A stretch of 64,000 bases of DNA from Deinococcus psychrotolerans (GTDB lineage Bacteria; Deinococcota; Deinococci; Deinococcales; Deinococcaceae): assembly GCF_003860465.1 (NCBI RefSeq), contig NZ_CP034186.1, positions 342,292 to 406,291 of the forward strand, written 5' to 3'. The notes beneath the pieces were generated by a model. That model did no database searches. It had not been told where the DNA came from and saw only the letters and a program-made list of their open reading frames with translations. Position 1 is the first letter of the stretch. Each line of letters starts with the position of its first letter. The position numbers and the translations under genes are program-made. Shown here piece by piece: positions 9,701 to 18,667 of the stretch.

Positions 9701-12700
9701 CGGCACGCCAGCCGTGGATATCACGGGTGTGGAGACGCAGACCCTGAGCCACAACTACGCCCGTCCAGGCAACTACCGTCTGACCTTGAGTGTGCCCGGG
9801 AGTGCTCCGGTGAGCGCCGCGCTCACCGTGAGTGTGCCGGCAGCTACCCTGACTTCAACGACGGACGCGCTGAGCGTGACCGCCGTGGTCAGCGGCTTGC
9901 AGGAAAGTCTGACTTACCGGCTCACCTGGGGCGACGGTTCGAATACCGATCTGACTGGCAAAGTCACCGACACCCTGACCCACACGTACGCCAAACCCGG
10001 TGTCTACGCTCTCGAACTCAGCACGCCCGGTGCTCCCAGCGTGACCGCTAACGTGACGTTAACCCTCCCTGCGGTCACGCTGAGCGTGACCCCGGCCCAA
10101 GGCTCCACCGACACCACCTTCAGCGCCGTGATCGGTCAGCTGGTGCCGACCCTCACCTATACCCTCGACTGGGGCGAAGGGGTCAGCGAACCGGTCACCG
10201 GTGTAAGAACCTTTACCCGCACCCATCAGTACGCCAAACCCGGCACCTTCAGCGTCTCGGTCAAGTACGGAGATTCTGCTCCCGTTCAGCAGACCGTGAC
10301 CGTGAACGTGCCGACCCCGGTGCTAAGCGCCACCAATCTCAACCTGAACGCAACCCTGCGGCTGAGCCGGCTCAGCCCAGCAGCCACCTACCGTGTGCAG
10401 TGGGGCGACGGCCAGGAACAGCCGCTCGTCGCCCAGACCTCCGACGCCGTGTTGCCGCACACCTACAGCGCCCCCGGCACCTACACCATTACCGTGACTC
10501 CCACGCTTGGGGATCCGAGCAGCGTCACCCTGAACGTCAAGTACGTCAGCGTGGACGCGCCAGTCCTGACCCTCACTCCCATCACCGCCAGCGTCTACGA
10601 CGTGATCAAGGCCGACTTCAGCGCTCTGATTCCTGCCCTGAGCTACACCCTGGATTGGGGTGATGGGCAGCGCGAGGTCATCACCGGCCTGACGGTCGGC
10701 ACCCGCGTTCATACTTACACCGTTGCCGGCACCTACACCGTCAGCTTGAAAGCGCCGGAGTCGCCGGCTGCCATCAAGACCGTAACCGTCACGCAGCCGC
10801 TGGCCACCCTGACCGCGACGAGTAACGCTTTGCAGGGACAGGCCACCCTCACCGGGCTGGTCAAGGCCCTGGCCTACCGGCTCGACTGGGGCGACGGGAC
10901 ACCGGCCATCGACATCAAGGATGTGGAGACGCAGACCCTGAGTCACAATTACGCCCGTCCCGGCACCTACCGTCTGGTTCTGAGTGTGCCCGGGAGTGCT
11001 CCGGTGAGCGCCGCGCTCACCGTGAGTGTGCCGGCAGCTACCCTGACTTCAACGACGGACGCGCTGAGCGTGACCGCCGTGGTCAGCGGCTTGCAGGAAA
11101 GTCTGACTTACCGGCTCACCTGGGGCGACGGTTCGAATACCGATCTGACTGGCAAAGTCACCGACACCCTGACCCACACGTACGCCAAACCCGGTGTCTA
11201 CGCTCTCGAACTCAGCACGCCCGGTGCTCCCAGCGTGACCGCTAACGTGACGTTAACCCTCCCTGCGGTCACGCTGAGCGTGACCCCGGCCCAAGGCTCC
11301 ACCGACACCACCTTCAGCGCCGTGATCGGTCAGCTGGTGCCGACCCTCACCTATACCCTCGACTGGGGCGAAGGGGTCAGCGAACCGGTCACCGGTGTAA
11401 GAACCTTTACCCGCACCCATCAGTACGCCAAACCCGGCACCTTCAGTATCTCGGTCAAGTACGCCGACGCCCCCCCCGTTCAGCAGAATGTGACCGTGAA
11501 CGTGCCGACCCCGGTGCTAAGCGCCACCAATCTCAACCTGAACGCAACCCTGCGGCTGAGCCGGCTCAGCCCAGCGGCCACCTACCGCGTGCAGTGGGGC
11601 GACGGCCAGGAACAGCCGCTCGTCGCCCAGACCTCCGACGCCGTGTTGCCGCACACTTACAGCGCCCCCGGCACCTACACCATTACCGTGACTCCCACGC
11701 TTGGGGATCCGAGCAGCGTCACCCTGAACGTCAAGTACGTCAGCGTGGACGCGCCAGTCCTGACCCTCACTCCCATCACCGCCAGCGTCTACGACGTGAT
11801 CAAGGCCGACTTCAGCGCTCTGATTCCTGCTCTGAGCTACACCCTGGACTGGGGCGATGGACAGCGCGAGGTCATCACTGGAGTGATGACCGGCACCCGC
11901 AGCCATGCCTACATCACCGCTGGCAACTACACCGTCAGCTTGAAAGCGCCGGAATCACCGGCGGCCATCAAGACCGTAACCGTCACGCAGCCGCTGGCTA
12001 CCCTGACCGCGACGAGTAACGCTTTGCAGGGACAGGCCACCATTACCGGGCTGGTCAAGGCCCTGACGTACCGGCTCGATTGGGGCGACGGCACGCCAGC
12101 CGTGGATATCACGGGTGTGGAGACGCAGACCCTGAGCCACAACTACGCCCGTCCCGGCACCTACCGTCTGACCTTGAGTGTGCCCGGGAGTGCTCCGGTG
12201 AGCGCCGCGCTCACCGTGAGTGTGCCGGCGGCCACCCTGACTGCTACGACGGACGCGCTGAGCGTGACCGCCGTGGTCAGCGGCTTGCAGGAGAGCCTAA
12301 CCTACCGGCTCACCTGGGGCGACGGTTCGAATACCGATCTCACTGGCAAAGTCACCGACACCCTGACCCACACGTACGCCAAACCCGGTGTCTACGCCCT
12401 CGAACTCAGCACGCCCGGTGCCCCCAGCGTCACCGCTACCGTGAATGTTCAAGTCCGGCCTCTGGTGCTGGCAGTGGTTGCCCCCGAATTGCGGGCCACG
12501 GCCTCGCTCAGTGGCATGGTCAGCGCCCTGACTTACACCGTGAACTGGGGCGACGGACAGCAGGACACGGTCACGGGCCAGACCGCCACGACCTTGGTTC
12601 ATACATACTTGAAACCCGGGCAGTACACGGTCACCGTCACTGCTCCCAGCCTGGAACCCGTCACGACTACCTTCACTGCGGGTCTTCCGCCGCAGGAAGT

Positions 12701-15700
12701 TCTCACCGCCACACCAGGTAGTTCACCGGACGTACTGGACATCCGCATTACTGGACTTCTGGAGGGCGCGACCTACTTGCTCGATTACGGTGACGGCCAG
12801 GTGGAACAACTGACCTTTATCGGCCAGTCAGGCCGCTGGACGCACCGGTACGCCCGCACGGGCGTGTACACCCTGACGCTGAATCTGCGCACGCCGGACG
12901 GTGTGAGCAGCGTCCGCGCGGTCACGACCGTGCAGGCACAGTTGCAGCTGTCCCTGAGGGCGGCCACGGTAGCGTTCGCGAGCGATTCTACGAACTCAAA
13001 CATTACCCTGAATTCTCTTGATCCTGTCGCCGTCCGCCTGACCATCGACTACACCGGGAGCGGCAGCCTGACGGGCAACTGGCTTCTGGACGGTCAGGCT
13101 GGTCCTCCCGTCACCGTGAATCTGCCGGATGGAGGCACCACAGCGACCGCAACTTACACGGTCTCGCCGCCCAAGCCTGGCAACCATACGGTGTCGTTCC
13201 GCATCGCAGATGTCCAGTCGACATGCGCCGCGGCTTGCCCAGCACCCATTCTGCCCGGGGCGAACACGCTCAGGTACACCCTCGACAGCCCGAGTCTCCT
13301 CACTTATGGGGGACTGAGCGTCAAGCTGACCAGCATCAAGAACCTGGACCTGAAGAGCTTTGCTGCTGAAGGAACGGTGCGCCTGATCGTGGGTGGCGCA
13401 GATCTGGGCGAACAGAATGTCACGATGGCGAACCTTCAGGTGACCCGCTCGGCCACGGGCTACAAGGTCACGGGCGGCGACCCGACCAGAGTGAGCCTGG
13501 CCAATCTTCCCCTGCGCCTGCTGAGCCTGGGTGAGGCGAGTGTCCGCCTCACGTCCCTGAACCTCAGCTCTGAAGGCGCAGCACTCAGCGGAACTGTTCA
13601 GATGCCCAGCGGCACGGGTACCGGACTGACTTTCACAGACGCCAGCTTGCTGGAAGGCGGCGAGCTCCTGGCCGACCTCAAGGGCAGCGCGAATGCTTTG
13701 GGCGACCTGAAGATCGGCACCACTGGAATCAGCGTTTCGGCCACCGGTGGCGTGCTCGATCTGTCGCGCAAGCAGAACGCCGACGGCCTGAGTGCTGCCT
13801 ACACGGGCGGCACGGCACCCACACCTGACTGGATGGGTGTGGTGTTGCCGGGTGCCAACCTGACCATCGGCAGCCCCATCGTCTCCGGCACCCCGGTGAG
13901 CGTGAGTGGCTTGGTGGCCTACACGCTGGGCGGCTACGCCACCGCCTTCGATTTCACGCCCACCGATCTGAGCGTCGGTGGCTGGGCCATCAAGTCCGGG
14001 CCGCTGAAAATGTCCATCAGCGGCAGCGCCATAGCCAGCTTGAACGGCCAGGGCAGCCTGACCGTCCCCATGGTGAACGAGCCTCTTGCCCTGACCATCG
14101 GCTGGAACCCGCAGCTCGGGAATCCTGGCGCGAAGTGGGAAGTGAAGTCGGACGTCGCCGTGGCGAACCATGACTTCGGGCGCACGGCGCTGGACCTGGG
14201 CCGACCCACCTGGGAGTTCGGCGGCGACGGTAAGGCGAAACTGATCTTCTCGAACGCCAAATGGAATCTGGGCAGCGTGAGCGGCAAGGACGTCAAGGTG
14301 CCGGTCTATAACATGACCTTCACCCCGGACGGCGGGGTCAGCCTGGGCGGTGAGGCCTGGGCCAGCGCCACAGGCCTGACGAACTTCACGCTGTTTGATT
14401 ACCCTCTGCCCACCGCCGAAATCGGCACCCGCCGCGAGGCGGACGGCCAGTACACACTCAGTCTGCGTGGCAAACTCCAACTGGGTGACGCGCTTCCCGT
14501 GAACGCCGTCGCGAGTCCCATCAGCTTCTGGGTGAAAGACGGTAAGGACGTGAAAATCGTCTTCGACAAGATTCGGATCTTCGGTCAGATCAAGACCGTG
14601 GATTATGACGTGTCCGTCGCCGCCTCGTTCAAAGATGAAAACAACCTGGAATTCATCGGGCAGGGCACCATCAAGATCGCCAAGAAAATTGCTGTGGCCG
14701 CCAAAGCTGGCTTCGGGCGGGACAACGGCACCAGCTACGGCTTCTTCTGGGCCTCTGTCGCCTCATCCGGCCTGAAACCCTTCGTCACCGTCGGCTCCGT
14801 GGGATTCTACGAATTCAGCGGCGGTGTGGGCATCAACATGGTCTGGAAGGACGGGAAGTTCGATGCACCGCCCGTGAAAGCCATTCCGCCCGCCGGTGCC
14901 GCTCGCGTGGTTAACGTCGCGATTCAGGCAGGCGCAGTGTTCGGAACGGCCATCGACAACGGTACCACCGCCCACTTCCGGGGCACGCTGGGCGTGGACT
15001 CAGAAGGCACTGTGGCCATCAAGGCCGTGGGCTGGCTCTTTACCCCGCTGGCACAGGGCGCTCTCGGAAGCTATTCCTCCGGCACGGCCAGCGCTGCTGG
15101 CCCGAACCTCTCGACCGTCTCGACCAAGGGGAGCCTGGCACCTCAGGTTGCCGCACTGATTCTGTTGAGCGTGCCGCCCGAGAGTCCCGACAGCGGCTAC
15201 CTGCTCGTGCAGGGCTGCGTGGGGCCAGCTGCCAAGTCATCGGTCGGTGGGCTGGACTGCACGCACAACCGTGAACTCGACTTCTATAACATCGTCGCCG
15301 TGAGCGGGTACGCCGAGATGTACATGCCGTTTTCCGGCAGCGGTCAGCGCGTGTACCTGGGCACCAAAGCCAACCCGATCAGCGTGCGCCTGCTCTCTAT
15401 CAAATCAGGCAGCACCACCACCACGACCACGGCAGCCGTCAAAAATGCGGACGGTACTACCACGGACGCCACCTCCGGTACCACGGCCAACTCTTCATCG
15501 AATGCGGCCACCGCAGGCTCTAGTAACACCACGACCAGCCGGGCCGATGGACTGGGGTACAACGGCTACCTGATGGTGGACGGTACCCAAATCAGCGTGG
15601 GTGTGGGCGTCAGTCTGGCCTACAGTGTGGGTCAGAGTGGCACCGGCAAGGTCTGCGACTGGTACTGGTACGCCAATGCGCACCTGGCCCTGAACGCGGA

Positions 15701-15938
15701 CTTCACCGTCGTGTATGACCCCACGTCCCTCGACGCCTCGGTGACCCTCAGTGCCGGTGCCGCTGCAGGCGCGGGAGCGTGCGGCCTCAAGGTCGATGTG
15801 GGCATCAACCTGTCAATCACCGGACACCTGTACGTCTCGGCAGCCAGCAGTTATATCGACGGCACAGCGTCGGGCAGTGTGACCCTGCCGGTCATCGGTG
15901 ACCTTCCCTTCAGCGTCAAGGGTCGCGTCGACTTCTGA
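6735..15938 (+). CDS. Giant secreted PKD-repeat protein
   Basis: The ATG at 6735 has GGAGG at 6724-6728 and gives about 3,067 residues. A hydrophobic segment (LVLLALFLTGGWGSA) about 20-35 residues in acts as a signal peptide. I count 24 PKD-type units of about 80 residues, each with a Y-x-hydrophobic-WGDG strand and an L-x-H-x-YA-x-PGTY strand. They form an Ig-like stalk over roughly residues 160-2060. The last 1,000 residues are a different beta-rich region, with a Thr/Ala/Ser-rich low-complexity stretch near 15,410-15,540. The chain ends in Phe (SVKGRVDF). PKD arrays usually serve as surface spacers or adhesin stalks; no catalytic domain is seen. Five-domain blocks are duplicated at DNA level (see the repeat entry). 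Confidence 0.85.
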   Translation: MNQQWRPGEILAHSRMNAVRLVLLALFLTGGWGSAERVYLLTPGEATPGANQFVPRAEAQRVTAFADFSSCAANERVWTVQTKQYTSPPIIHVYTVNNPPGGQTALDLGVIQADGYLELRTYGRCYGATAGQESNYPIPTRLTADASNPAYVLTGQPAQYKFNNSGEGVTYTINWGEGAPETWVGFGGEPTHTLPHTYNTAGVYTISTVASNAGYTAPERTSTVTVLTPTLTLLTTYQVEPRDNMAILYKDLLPGSSHTVDWGDGTTSDFVMPAGPPQPLRLLHAYAKEGTYTIRTPTQPSLAPLQITIKASPPNLTVSGTGLAATLNISYTQPGTNYTVDWGDNQTSPLAGNLSAQQLNHTYSSPSTYTVNVYGPTSATTTGVLGTATFTATLGNVTLSAAPQRPVVREQVVVTLTGLADSATYDLNWGDGTTEPVNGQTTASRSHAYAAAQDYTITVTNGGRTLGTTAVAVQVPTPVLSHTAQNLTVTLQVQNLVAGAAYTVNWGEGAPEPLNATGPVATLTHAYPRPGTYTVSVTPARGAPATESVSVVASQPKLAIIPPVVDTDQTVTATLSDLTKTLSYTLDWKDGPPITFTAADVINTLTHSYAVPGTYQAELTSSSTNPVSAPVTVRPAAPTLQLVANELSVTLTAAKLYAGVTYTVNWGAGVTETFQATGPIMTLTHLYAAPGMQTVTLTPNGGTPATATVTLTVPAPTLSVAPAQGSTDTTFTAALGQLVPSLTYTLNWGDGSSEPVTGAATFTRTHQYTRPGTFSVSVKYADAPPVQQSVTVNVPTPILSATNLNLNATLRLSRLVQAATYRVQWGDGQEQPLTAQTPETTLTHTYAAPGTYTLTVTPTLGDAGTTTLDVRYVNVDAPTLTLTPITASVYDVIKADFSALIPALSYTLDWGDGQREVITDLASGTRSHAYTTAGTYTVSLKAPESPAAIKTVTVTQPAATLTATSNALQGQATITGLVKALAYRLDWGDGTPAVDITGVETQTLSHNYARPGNYRLTLSVPGSAPVSAALTVSVPAATLTSTTDALSVTAVVSGLQESLTYRLTWGDGSNTDLTGKVTDTLTHTYAKPGVYALELSTPGAPSVTANVTLTLPAVTLSVTPAQGSTDTTFSAVIGQLVPTLTYTLDWGEGVSEPVTGVRTFTRTHQYAKPGTFSVSVKYGDSAPVQQTVTVNVPTPVLSATNLNLNATLRLSRLSPAATYRVQWGDGQEQPLVAQTSDAVLPHTYSAPGTYTITVTPTLGDPSSVTLNVKYVSVDAPVLTLTPITASVYDVIKADFSALIPALSYTLDWGDGQREVITGLTVGTRVHTYTVAGTYTVSLKAPESPAAIKTVTVTQPLATLTATSNALQGQATLTGLVKALAYRLDWGDGTPAIDIKDVETQTLSHNYARPGTYRLVLSVPGSAPVSAALTVSVPAATLTSTTDALSVTAVVSGLQESLTYRLTWGDGSNTDLTGKVTDTLTHTYAKPGVYALELSTPGAPSVTANVTLTLPAVTLSVTPAQGSTDTTFSAVIGQLVPTLTYTLDWGEGVSEPVTGVRTFTRTHQYAKPGTFSISVKYADAPPVQQNVTVNVPTPVLSATNLNLNATLRLSRLSPAATYRVQWGDGQEQPLVAQTSDAVLPHTYSAPGTYTITVTPTLGDPSSVTLNVKYVSVDAPVLTLTPITASVYDVIKADFSALIPALSYTLDWGDGQREVITGVMTGTRSHAYITAGNYTVSLKAPESPAAIKTVTVTQPLATLTATSNALQGQATITGLVKALTYRLDWGDGTPAVDITGVETQTLSHNYARPGTYRLTLSVPGSAPVSAALTVSVPAATLTATTDALSVTAVVSGLQESLTYRLTWGDGSNTDLTGKVTDTLTHTYAKPGVYALELSTPGAPSVTATVNVQVRPLVLAVVAPELRATASLSGMVSALTYTVNWGDGQQDTVTGQTATTLVHTYLKPGQYTVTVTAPSLEPVTTTFTAGLPPQEVLTATPGSSPDVLDIRITGLLEGATYLLDYGDGQVEQLTFIGQSGRWTHRYARTGVYTLTLNLRTPDGVSSVRAVTTVQAQLQLSLRAATVAFASDSTNSNITLNSLDPVAVRLTIDYTGSGSLTGNWLLDGQAGPPVTVNLPDGGTTATATYTVSPPKPGNHTVSFRIADVQSTCAAACPAPILPGANTLRYTLDSPSLLTYGGLSVKLTSIKNLDLKSFAAEGTVRLIVGGADLGEQNVTMANLQVTRSATGYKVTGGDPTRVSLANLPLRLLSLGEASVRLTSLNLSSEGAALSGTVQMPSGTGTGLTFTDASLLEGGELLADLKGSANALGDLKIGTTGISVSATGGVLDLSRKQNADGLSAAYTGGTAPTPDWMGVVLPGANLTIGSPIVSGTPVSVSGLVAYTLGGYATAFDFTPTDLSVGGWAIKSGPLKMSISGSAIASLNGQGSLTVPMVNEPLALTIGWNPQLGNPGAKWEVKSDVAVANHDFGRTALDLGRPTWEFGGDGKAKLIFSNAKWNLGSVSGKDVKVPVYNMTFTPDGGVSLGGEAWASATGLTNFTLFDYPLPTAEIGTRREADGQYTLSLRGKLQLGDALPVNAVASPISFWVKDGKDVKIVFDKIRIFGQIKTVDYDVSVAASFKDENNLEFIGQGTIKIAKKIAVAAKAGFGRDNGTSYGFFWASVASSGLKPFVTVGSVGFYEFSGGVGINMVWKDGKFDAPPVKAIPPAGAARVVNVAIQAGAVFGTAIDNGTTAHFRGTLGVDSEGTVAIKAVGWLFTPLAQGALGSYSSGTASAAGPNLSTVSTKGSLAPQVAALILLSVPPESPDSGYLLVQGCVGPAAKSSVGGLDCTHNRELDFYNIVAVSGYAEMYMPFSGSGQRVYLGTKANPISVRLLSIKSGSTTTTTTAAVKNADGTTTDATSGTTANSSSNAATAGSSNTTTSRADGLGYNGYLMVDGTQISVGVGVSLAYSVGQSGTGKVCDWYWYANAHLALNADFTVVYDPTSLDASVTLSAGAAAGAGACGLKVDVGINLSITGHLYVSAASSYIDGTASGSVTLPVIGDLPFSVKGRVDF
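8883..12440 (+). repeat. Tandem 1,194-bp repeats inside the PKD gene
   Basis: Matching words recur exactly 1,194 bp apart: at 9127, 10321 and 11515, and again at 10077 and 11271. Each unit codes for five successive PKD domains (398 residues). The first and third copies are more diverged or incomplete. The stretch 9845-10255 and its partner 11039-11449 look identical base for base, which implies a recent duplication or conversion. The unit length is a multiple of three, so copy number can change without breaking the frame. Confidence 0.85.
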
Positions 15939-15945
15939 ATGCACA

Positions 15946-15978
15946 GCGGGGGTGGCAAGCACCACAAGCCACCCCCGC
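15946..15978 (+). terminator. Hairpin after the PKD gene
   Basis: GCGGGGGTGGC at 15946-15956 pairs perfectly with GCCACCCCCGC at 15968-15978 across an 11-base loop, starting eight bases after the PKD stop codon. There is no T-run afterwards, so it may be a weak or factor-assisted terminator, or a mRNA-stabilising hairpin between the PKD and fibronectin-III genes. Confidence 0.6.
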
Positions 15979-16020
15979 ATCCCCAACAGCCCTACCAACC
16001 CATCCCACGAGGCCCCATCC

Positions 16021-17973
16021 ATGCGAATATCCCTGCTTCTACTGACCCTTACGGCTACTCTGGGCGTGGCGTCTGCCCAAACAAGCACCGCGCCCAAGGG
16101 CAGTCCGGCCAAAGGCGGCGTGGCGGCTCTGCCCACCCCCGACGGTGCCATGCTGCGCTGGGCGCTCCCCGGCGACGTCCTGCCTGCTAGGGGCTTCCGC
16201 CTGCGGATCAACGGCCCCGGCGGCACCCGAGACCAGACGGTGGCTTCTCCCCAGTCATATTCCGCCGCGCTCGGCCTGTCCAAAGCGGATTACGATGCAC
16301 TGGTCAGCGTGTACGAACAACCCCCAAAAAACGACTCGGAACGGACCCAGAGAACCTTTTTCAACCTGAACGTGGTCGCCCGGCCCGTCTATGCCCACGC
16401 TCTAGGCATCATGACGACCCTTGAAGGGCTGTCCCCCGGCCAGTACACCGTCACCGTGACTGCCGTGGGCAGCAATGAAACAAAGGTCGGCGAGGCGACG
16501 TTCAAGACGGGGGCGATGCCCGCTGTGCCCGCACCCAGCACACCCAAGGCCAAACCCGGCCCCGCTGCCGTGCAGCTCACATGGACCGTGCCGCCGCCCG
16601 GCCCCAGCAATCTGGTGGTGGCCTACAAGATTTACCGCGCCAGCGGCGCGGGCGCGTATGCCCTGCTGCAACCCACCCCATTTTTTCTGACCACTGCGCC
16701 GGGCGGTGACGTGTTCAAAGACACCGACCTGAAGGCCAAGACCACCTACCGCTACCAGGTGGCGTCCGTAGACCTGTTCGGTCGTGAGTCCGCCCGGACG
16801 GCCCCAATCACCGTCACCACCGAGGCCGTCACCGTCCTACCGGCACCCGAGGACCTTCAGGCGACCGTCAAGGAACGCGCCGTGACCCTGCGCTGGACTG
16901 CGCCGAAAGACAGCCGGATCACGCAGCAGATCATCGTGCGCGGCACCGACCCTAGTCAGCCACTAAGCGCACTGGCCACACTGCCTCCAGGAGCGAACAC
17001 CTACACTGACACCACCGGACGTGCCGGTGAGCCCTACGTGTACGCCGTCGTCACGCGGGACGCGGGTGGGCAGGTGGGCGCACGCAGTAGTCTCGTCGGC
17101 GCACGGCCCGTGAACACCAGGCCCCCCGCCCCGCCATCTGGCGTGAAGATCACGGCAGGTGTGGCCGCCATCACGCTGAGCTGGGAAGCAAACCGCGAGA
17201 AAGACATCGAAGGCTACCAGATCTACCGCAGTGAGTCCGGCGGGGCGGGTGCGCCTTCCCTGCTCGTCAACGCCTCGCCCGTCGTGGGCACGACCTTCAC
17301 CGATCCCCTGGTCGCCGGTTTGCAAAACCGCTACTCCTACCGCGTCACGGCCCTGAATACTTCCCAGGCGGAGTCCGCACGTTCGGCAGCTGTTGCCTCC
17401 AAGCTGATCGACAAGACGCCCCCGCCCGCCCCGACCCTGCTTCCTTCCACGGTGAGCGCACAGGGCGTGAAACTCAGCTGGACGCAGGCCGACCTCCCGG
17501 ACCTGGCCGGTTTCCGCGTGTCGCGCGCCGCAGGGGGTTCGGCACCCGTGGAACTGGGCCGCCTGAAGGCCGCGACCCGCACGTATCTGGACGCCACGGC
17601 GGAGTCTGGCGTGACCTACGCGTACAGCGTGCAGAGCGTTGATGACGCCGGGAACGTCTCGGCGTCCTCTGAACCGGTGGTCATCCGCCGCGCCAGCACG
17701 GGCCTTCCGGCAGCGCCCCAGGGTGCCGCTGTCAAGGCGCTGGAAGCGGGTGCCGGTAACCGCGTCACCTGGACGGCCACTCCCGGCCTGCCGGTGGCCG
17801 TATACCGCCTGGATGCGGCGGGCAGCGAGCCGCTGCAGGTGTCGGGCCTGATCACCACCGGATCGTTCACCGATGCCCAGGGCACCCCGGACAGCGAGTA
17901 CCGACTCCGCGCCGTGAACGAACGCGGGCAGATGAGCGCACTCACGCCGCCCCAGACGGTGGCAAAGCCTTAA
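16021..17973 (+). CDS. Secreted fibronectin type III repeat protein
   Basis: The ATG at 16021 starts a clear signal peptide (MRISLLLLTLTATLGVASA, cleavage before QTSTA). The frame is open further upstream, but those codons overlap the PKD gene end and the hairpin. The 650-residue product has about five fibronectin-III domains, recognised by the repeated pattern L-x-W-x-x-P and Y-x-I/V-Y/S-R, and by linkers such as PPAPPSGVKI and PPAPTLLPST. Such arrays are extracellular spacers that often accompany carbohydrate-active or adhesive proteins; here no catalytic domain is attached. Position directly after the PKD gene suggests a common surface role. Product type is certain, function is not. Confidence 0.8.
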   Translation: MRISLLLLTLTATLGVASAQTSTAPKGSPAKGGVAALPTPDGAMLRWALPGDVLPARGFRLRINGPGGTRDQTVASPQSYSAALGLSKADYDALVSVYEQPPKNDSERTQRTFFNLNVVARPVYAHALGIMTTLEGLSPGQYTVTVTAVGSNETKVGEATFKTGAMPAVPAPSTPKAKPGPAAVQLTWTVPPPGPSNLVVAYKIYRASGAGAYALLQPTPFFLTTAPGGDVFKDTDLKAKTTYRYQVASVDLFGRESARTAPITVTTEAVTVLPAPEDLQATVKERAVTLRWTAPKDSRITQQIIVRGTDPSQPLSALATLPPGANTYTDTTGRAGEPYVYAVVTRDAGGQVGARSSLVGARPVNTRPPAPPSGVKITAGVAAITLSWEANREKDIEGYQIYRSESGGAGAPSLLVNASPVVGTTFTDPLVAGLQNRYSYRVTALNTSQAESARSAAVASKLIDKTPPPAPTLLPSTVSAQGVKLSWTQADLPDLAGFRVSRAAGGSAPVELGRLKAATRTYLDATAESGVTYAYSVQSVDDAGNVSASSEPVVIRRASTGLPAAPQGAAVKALEAGAGNRVTWTATPGLPVAVYRLDAAGSEPLQVSGLITTGSFTDAQGTPDSEYRLRAVNERGQMSALTPPQTVAKP

Positions 17974-18007
17974 GTGGAGTTCTCCAGCACCGTGGCATCT
18001 GCTCAGC

Positions 18008-18430
18008 TCAAGCTGAGCATTTTGGAACCAACCGCACTTCCACGTCCATCTCCAGCACCTCAGCCATGCGGCGCAAGGTTTCCATCCCGTGTGCGTGGTA
18101 ATCGGGACTGAGCCAGCGTGACACCACTGGCGGCGTCACGCCGAGTTGCTGGGCCACCTGAGCGCCACTCATCTGCCGCAGTCTCAGTGCTCGCCGCAGT
18201 TCCAAGCTGACCGGATCAGGAGCGGGCGCGAGTGGCAGGTACTGGAGTTCCAGCACCTGCACATTTGGTGCAGCGGCCTCAACAGCTCGGGCAATCAGAA
18301 GATCCAGATCGCGCATCACTTTGAGATCGAAGCCGAGTTCCTCACCGTCAGCGCTGAAGGTGGTCGGCACACCGAAGACCGTGACCGAGAAGCCACGCTG
18401 CTGAGTTTGGTAAGTGGTGAATTGCTGCAT
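18008..18430 (-). CDS. XRE-type HTH protein, probable antitoxin
   Basis: The 140-residue reverse-strand protein has a strong ribosome site (AAGGAGG) before its ATG. Its C-terminal half (LELRRALRLRQMSGAQVAQQLGVTPPVVSRWLS) is a standard XRE/HigA-like helix-turn-helix, while the N-terminal half resembles the HicB/antitoxin-type strand region. The gene follows the DUF4258 gene by only 12 bp on the same strand. The arrangement toxin first, XRE antitoxin second is common in HigBA/MqsRA-type modules. The antitoxin would neutralise its partner and repress the operon. The pairing is inferred from context. Confidence 0.65.
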   Translation of the reverse strand: MQQFTTYQTQQRGFSVTVFGVPTTFSADGEELGFDLKVMRDLDLLIARAVEAAAPNVQVLELQYLPLAPAPDPVSLELRRALRLRQMSGAQVAQQLGVTPPVVSRWLSPDYHAHGMETLRRMAEVLEMDVEVRLVPKCSA

Positions 18431-18442
18431 CCGTCCCTCCTT

Positions 18443-18667
18443 TCAGTTCGCCATCACGGTGATGACAAGGTAATACCGCTCTTTCCAGTCAATCTTGGCT
18501 CGCACGCGCACTTTACCGAGGTAGCGGTCAAAATTGAGGCCAGGTGCGCGAGTTCCACCGGGAAGGTCTTTGGTGATCTCATCGGGAAAACTGATGGCAT
18601 CAAGGACATCGCCGAGAGTGAGGGCGTCAAGGCCAAGTTCTTCACGGGCGTGCAGGGTGAAGATCAA
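18443..18667 (-). CDS. DUF4258-like small protein, probable toxin
   Basis: The core LIFTLHAREELGLDALTLGDVLDAI, followed by a YLGKVRVRAKIDWKERYYLVITV strand region, matches the compact DUF4258 family of RelE/MqsR-like toxins found next to XRE antitoxins. I choose the TTG at 18667, with AGGAG just upstream (spacing only three bases). The open frame continues to 18733 but that part overlaps the rep gene and looks non-native. This gives about 74 residues. The predicted action is cleavage or inhibition of mRNA translation, restrained by the XRE protein downstream. The start codon is uncertain. Confidence 0.55.
   Translation of the reverse strand: MIFTLHAREELGLDALTLGDVLDAISFPDEITKDLPGGTRAPGLNFDRYLGKVRVRAKIDWKERYYLVITVMAN

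Noticed and set aside
8883..12440. Possible CRISPR-like or satellite array
   Set aside because: The repeats are protein-coding PKD domains with a period of 1,194 bp (three-base phased) and no spacers.
12996..14480. Reverse-strand frame of 494 codons opposite the PKD gene
   Set aside because: Antisense of the 3' part of the PKD gene; Gln/Ala/Arg-rich with no domain.
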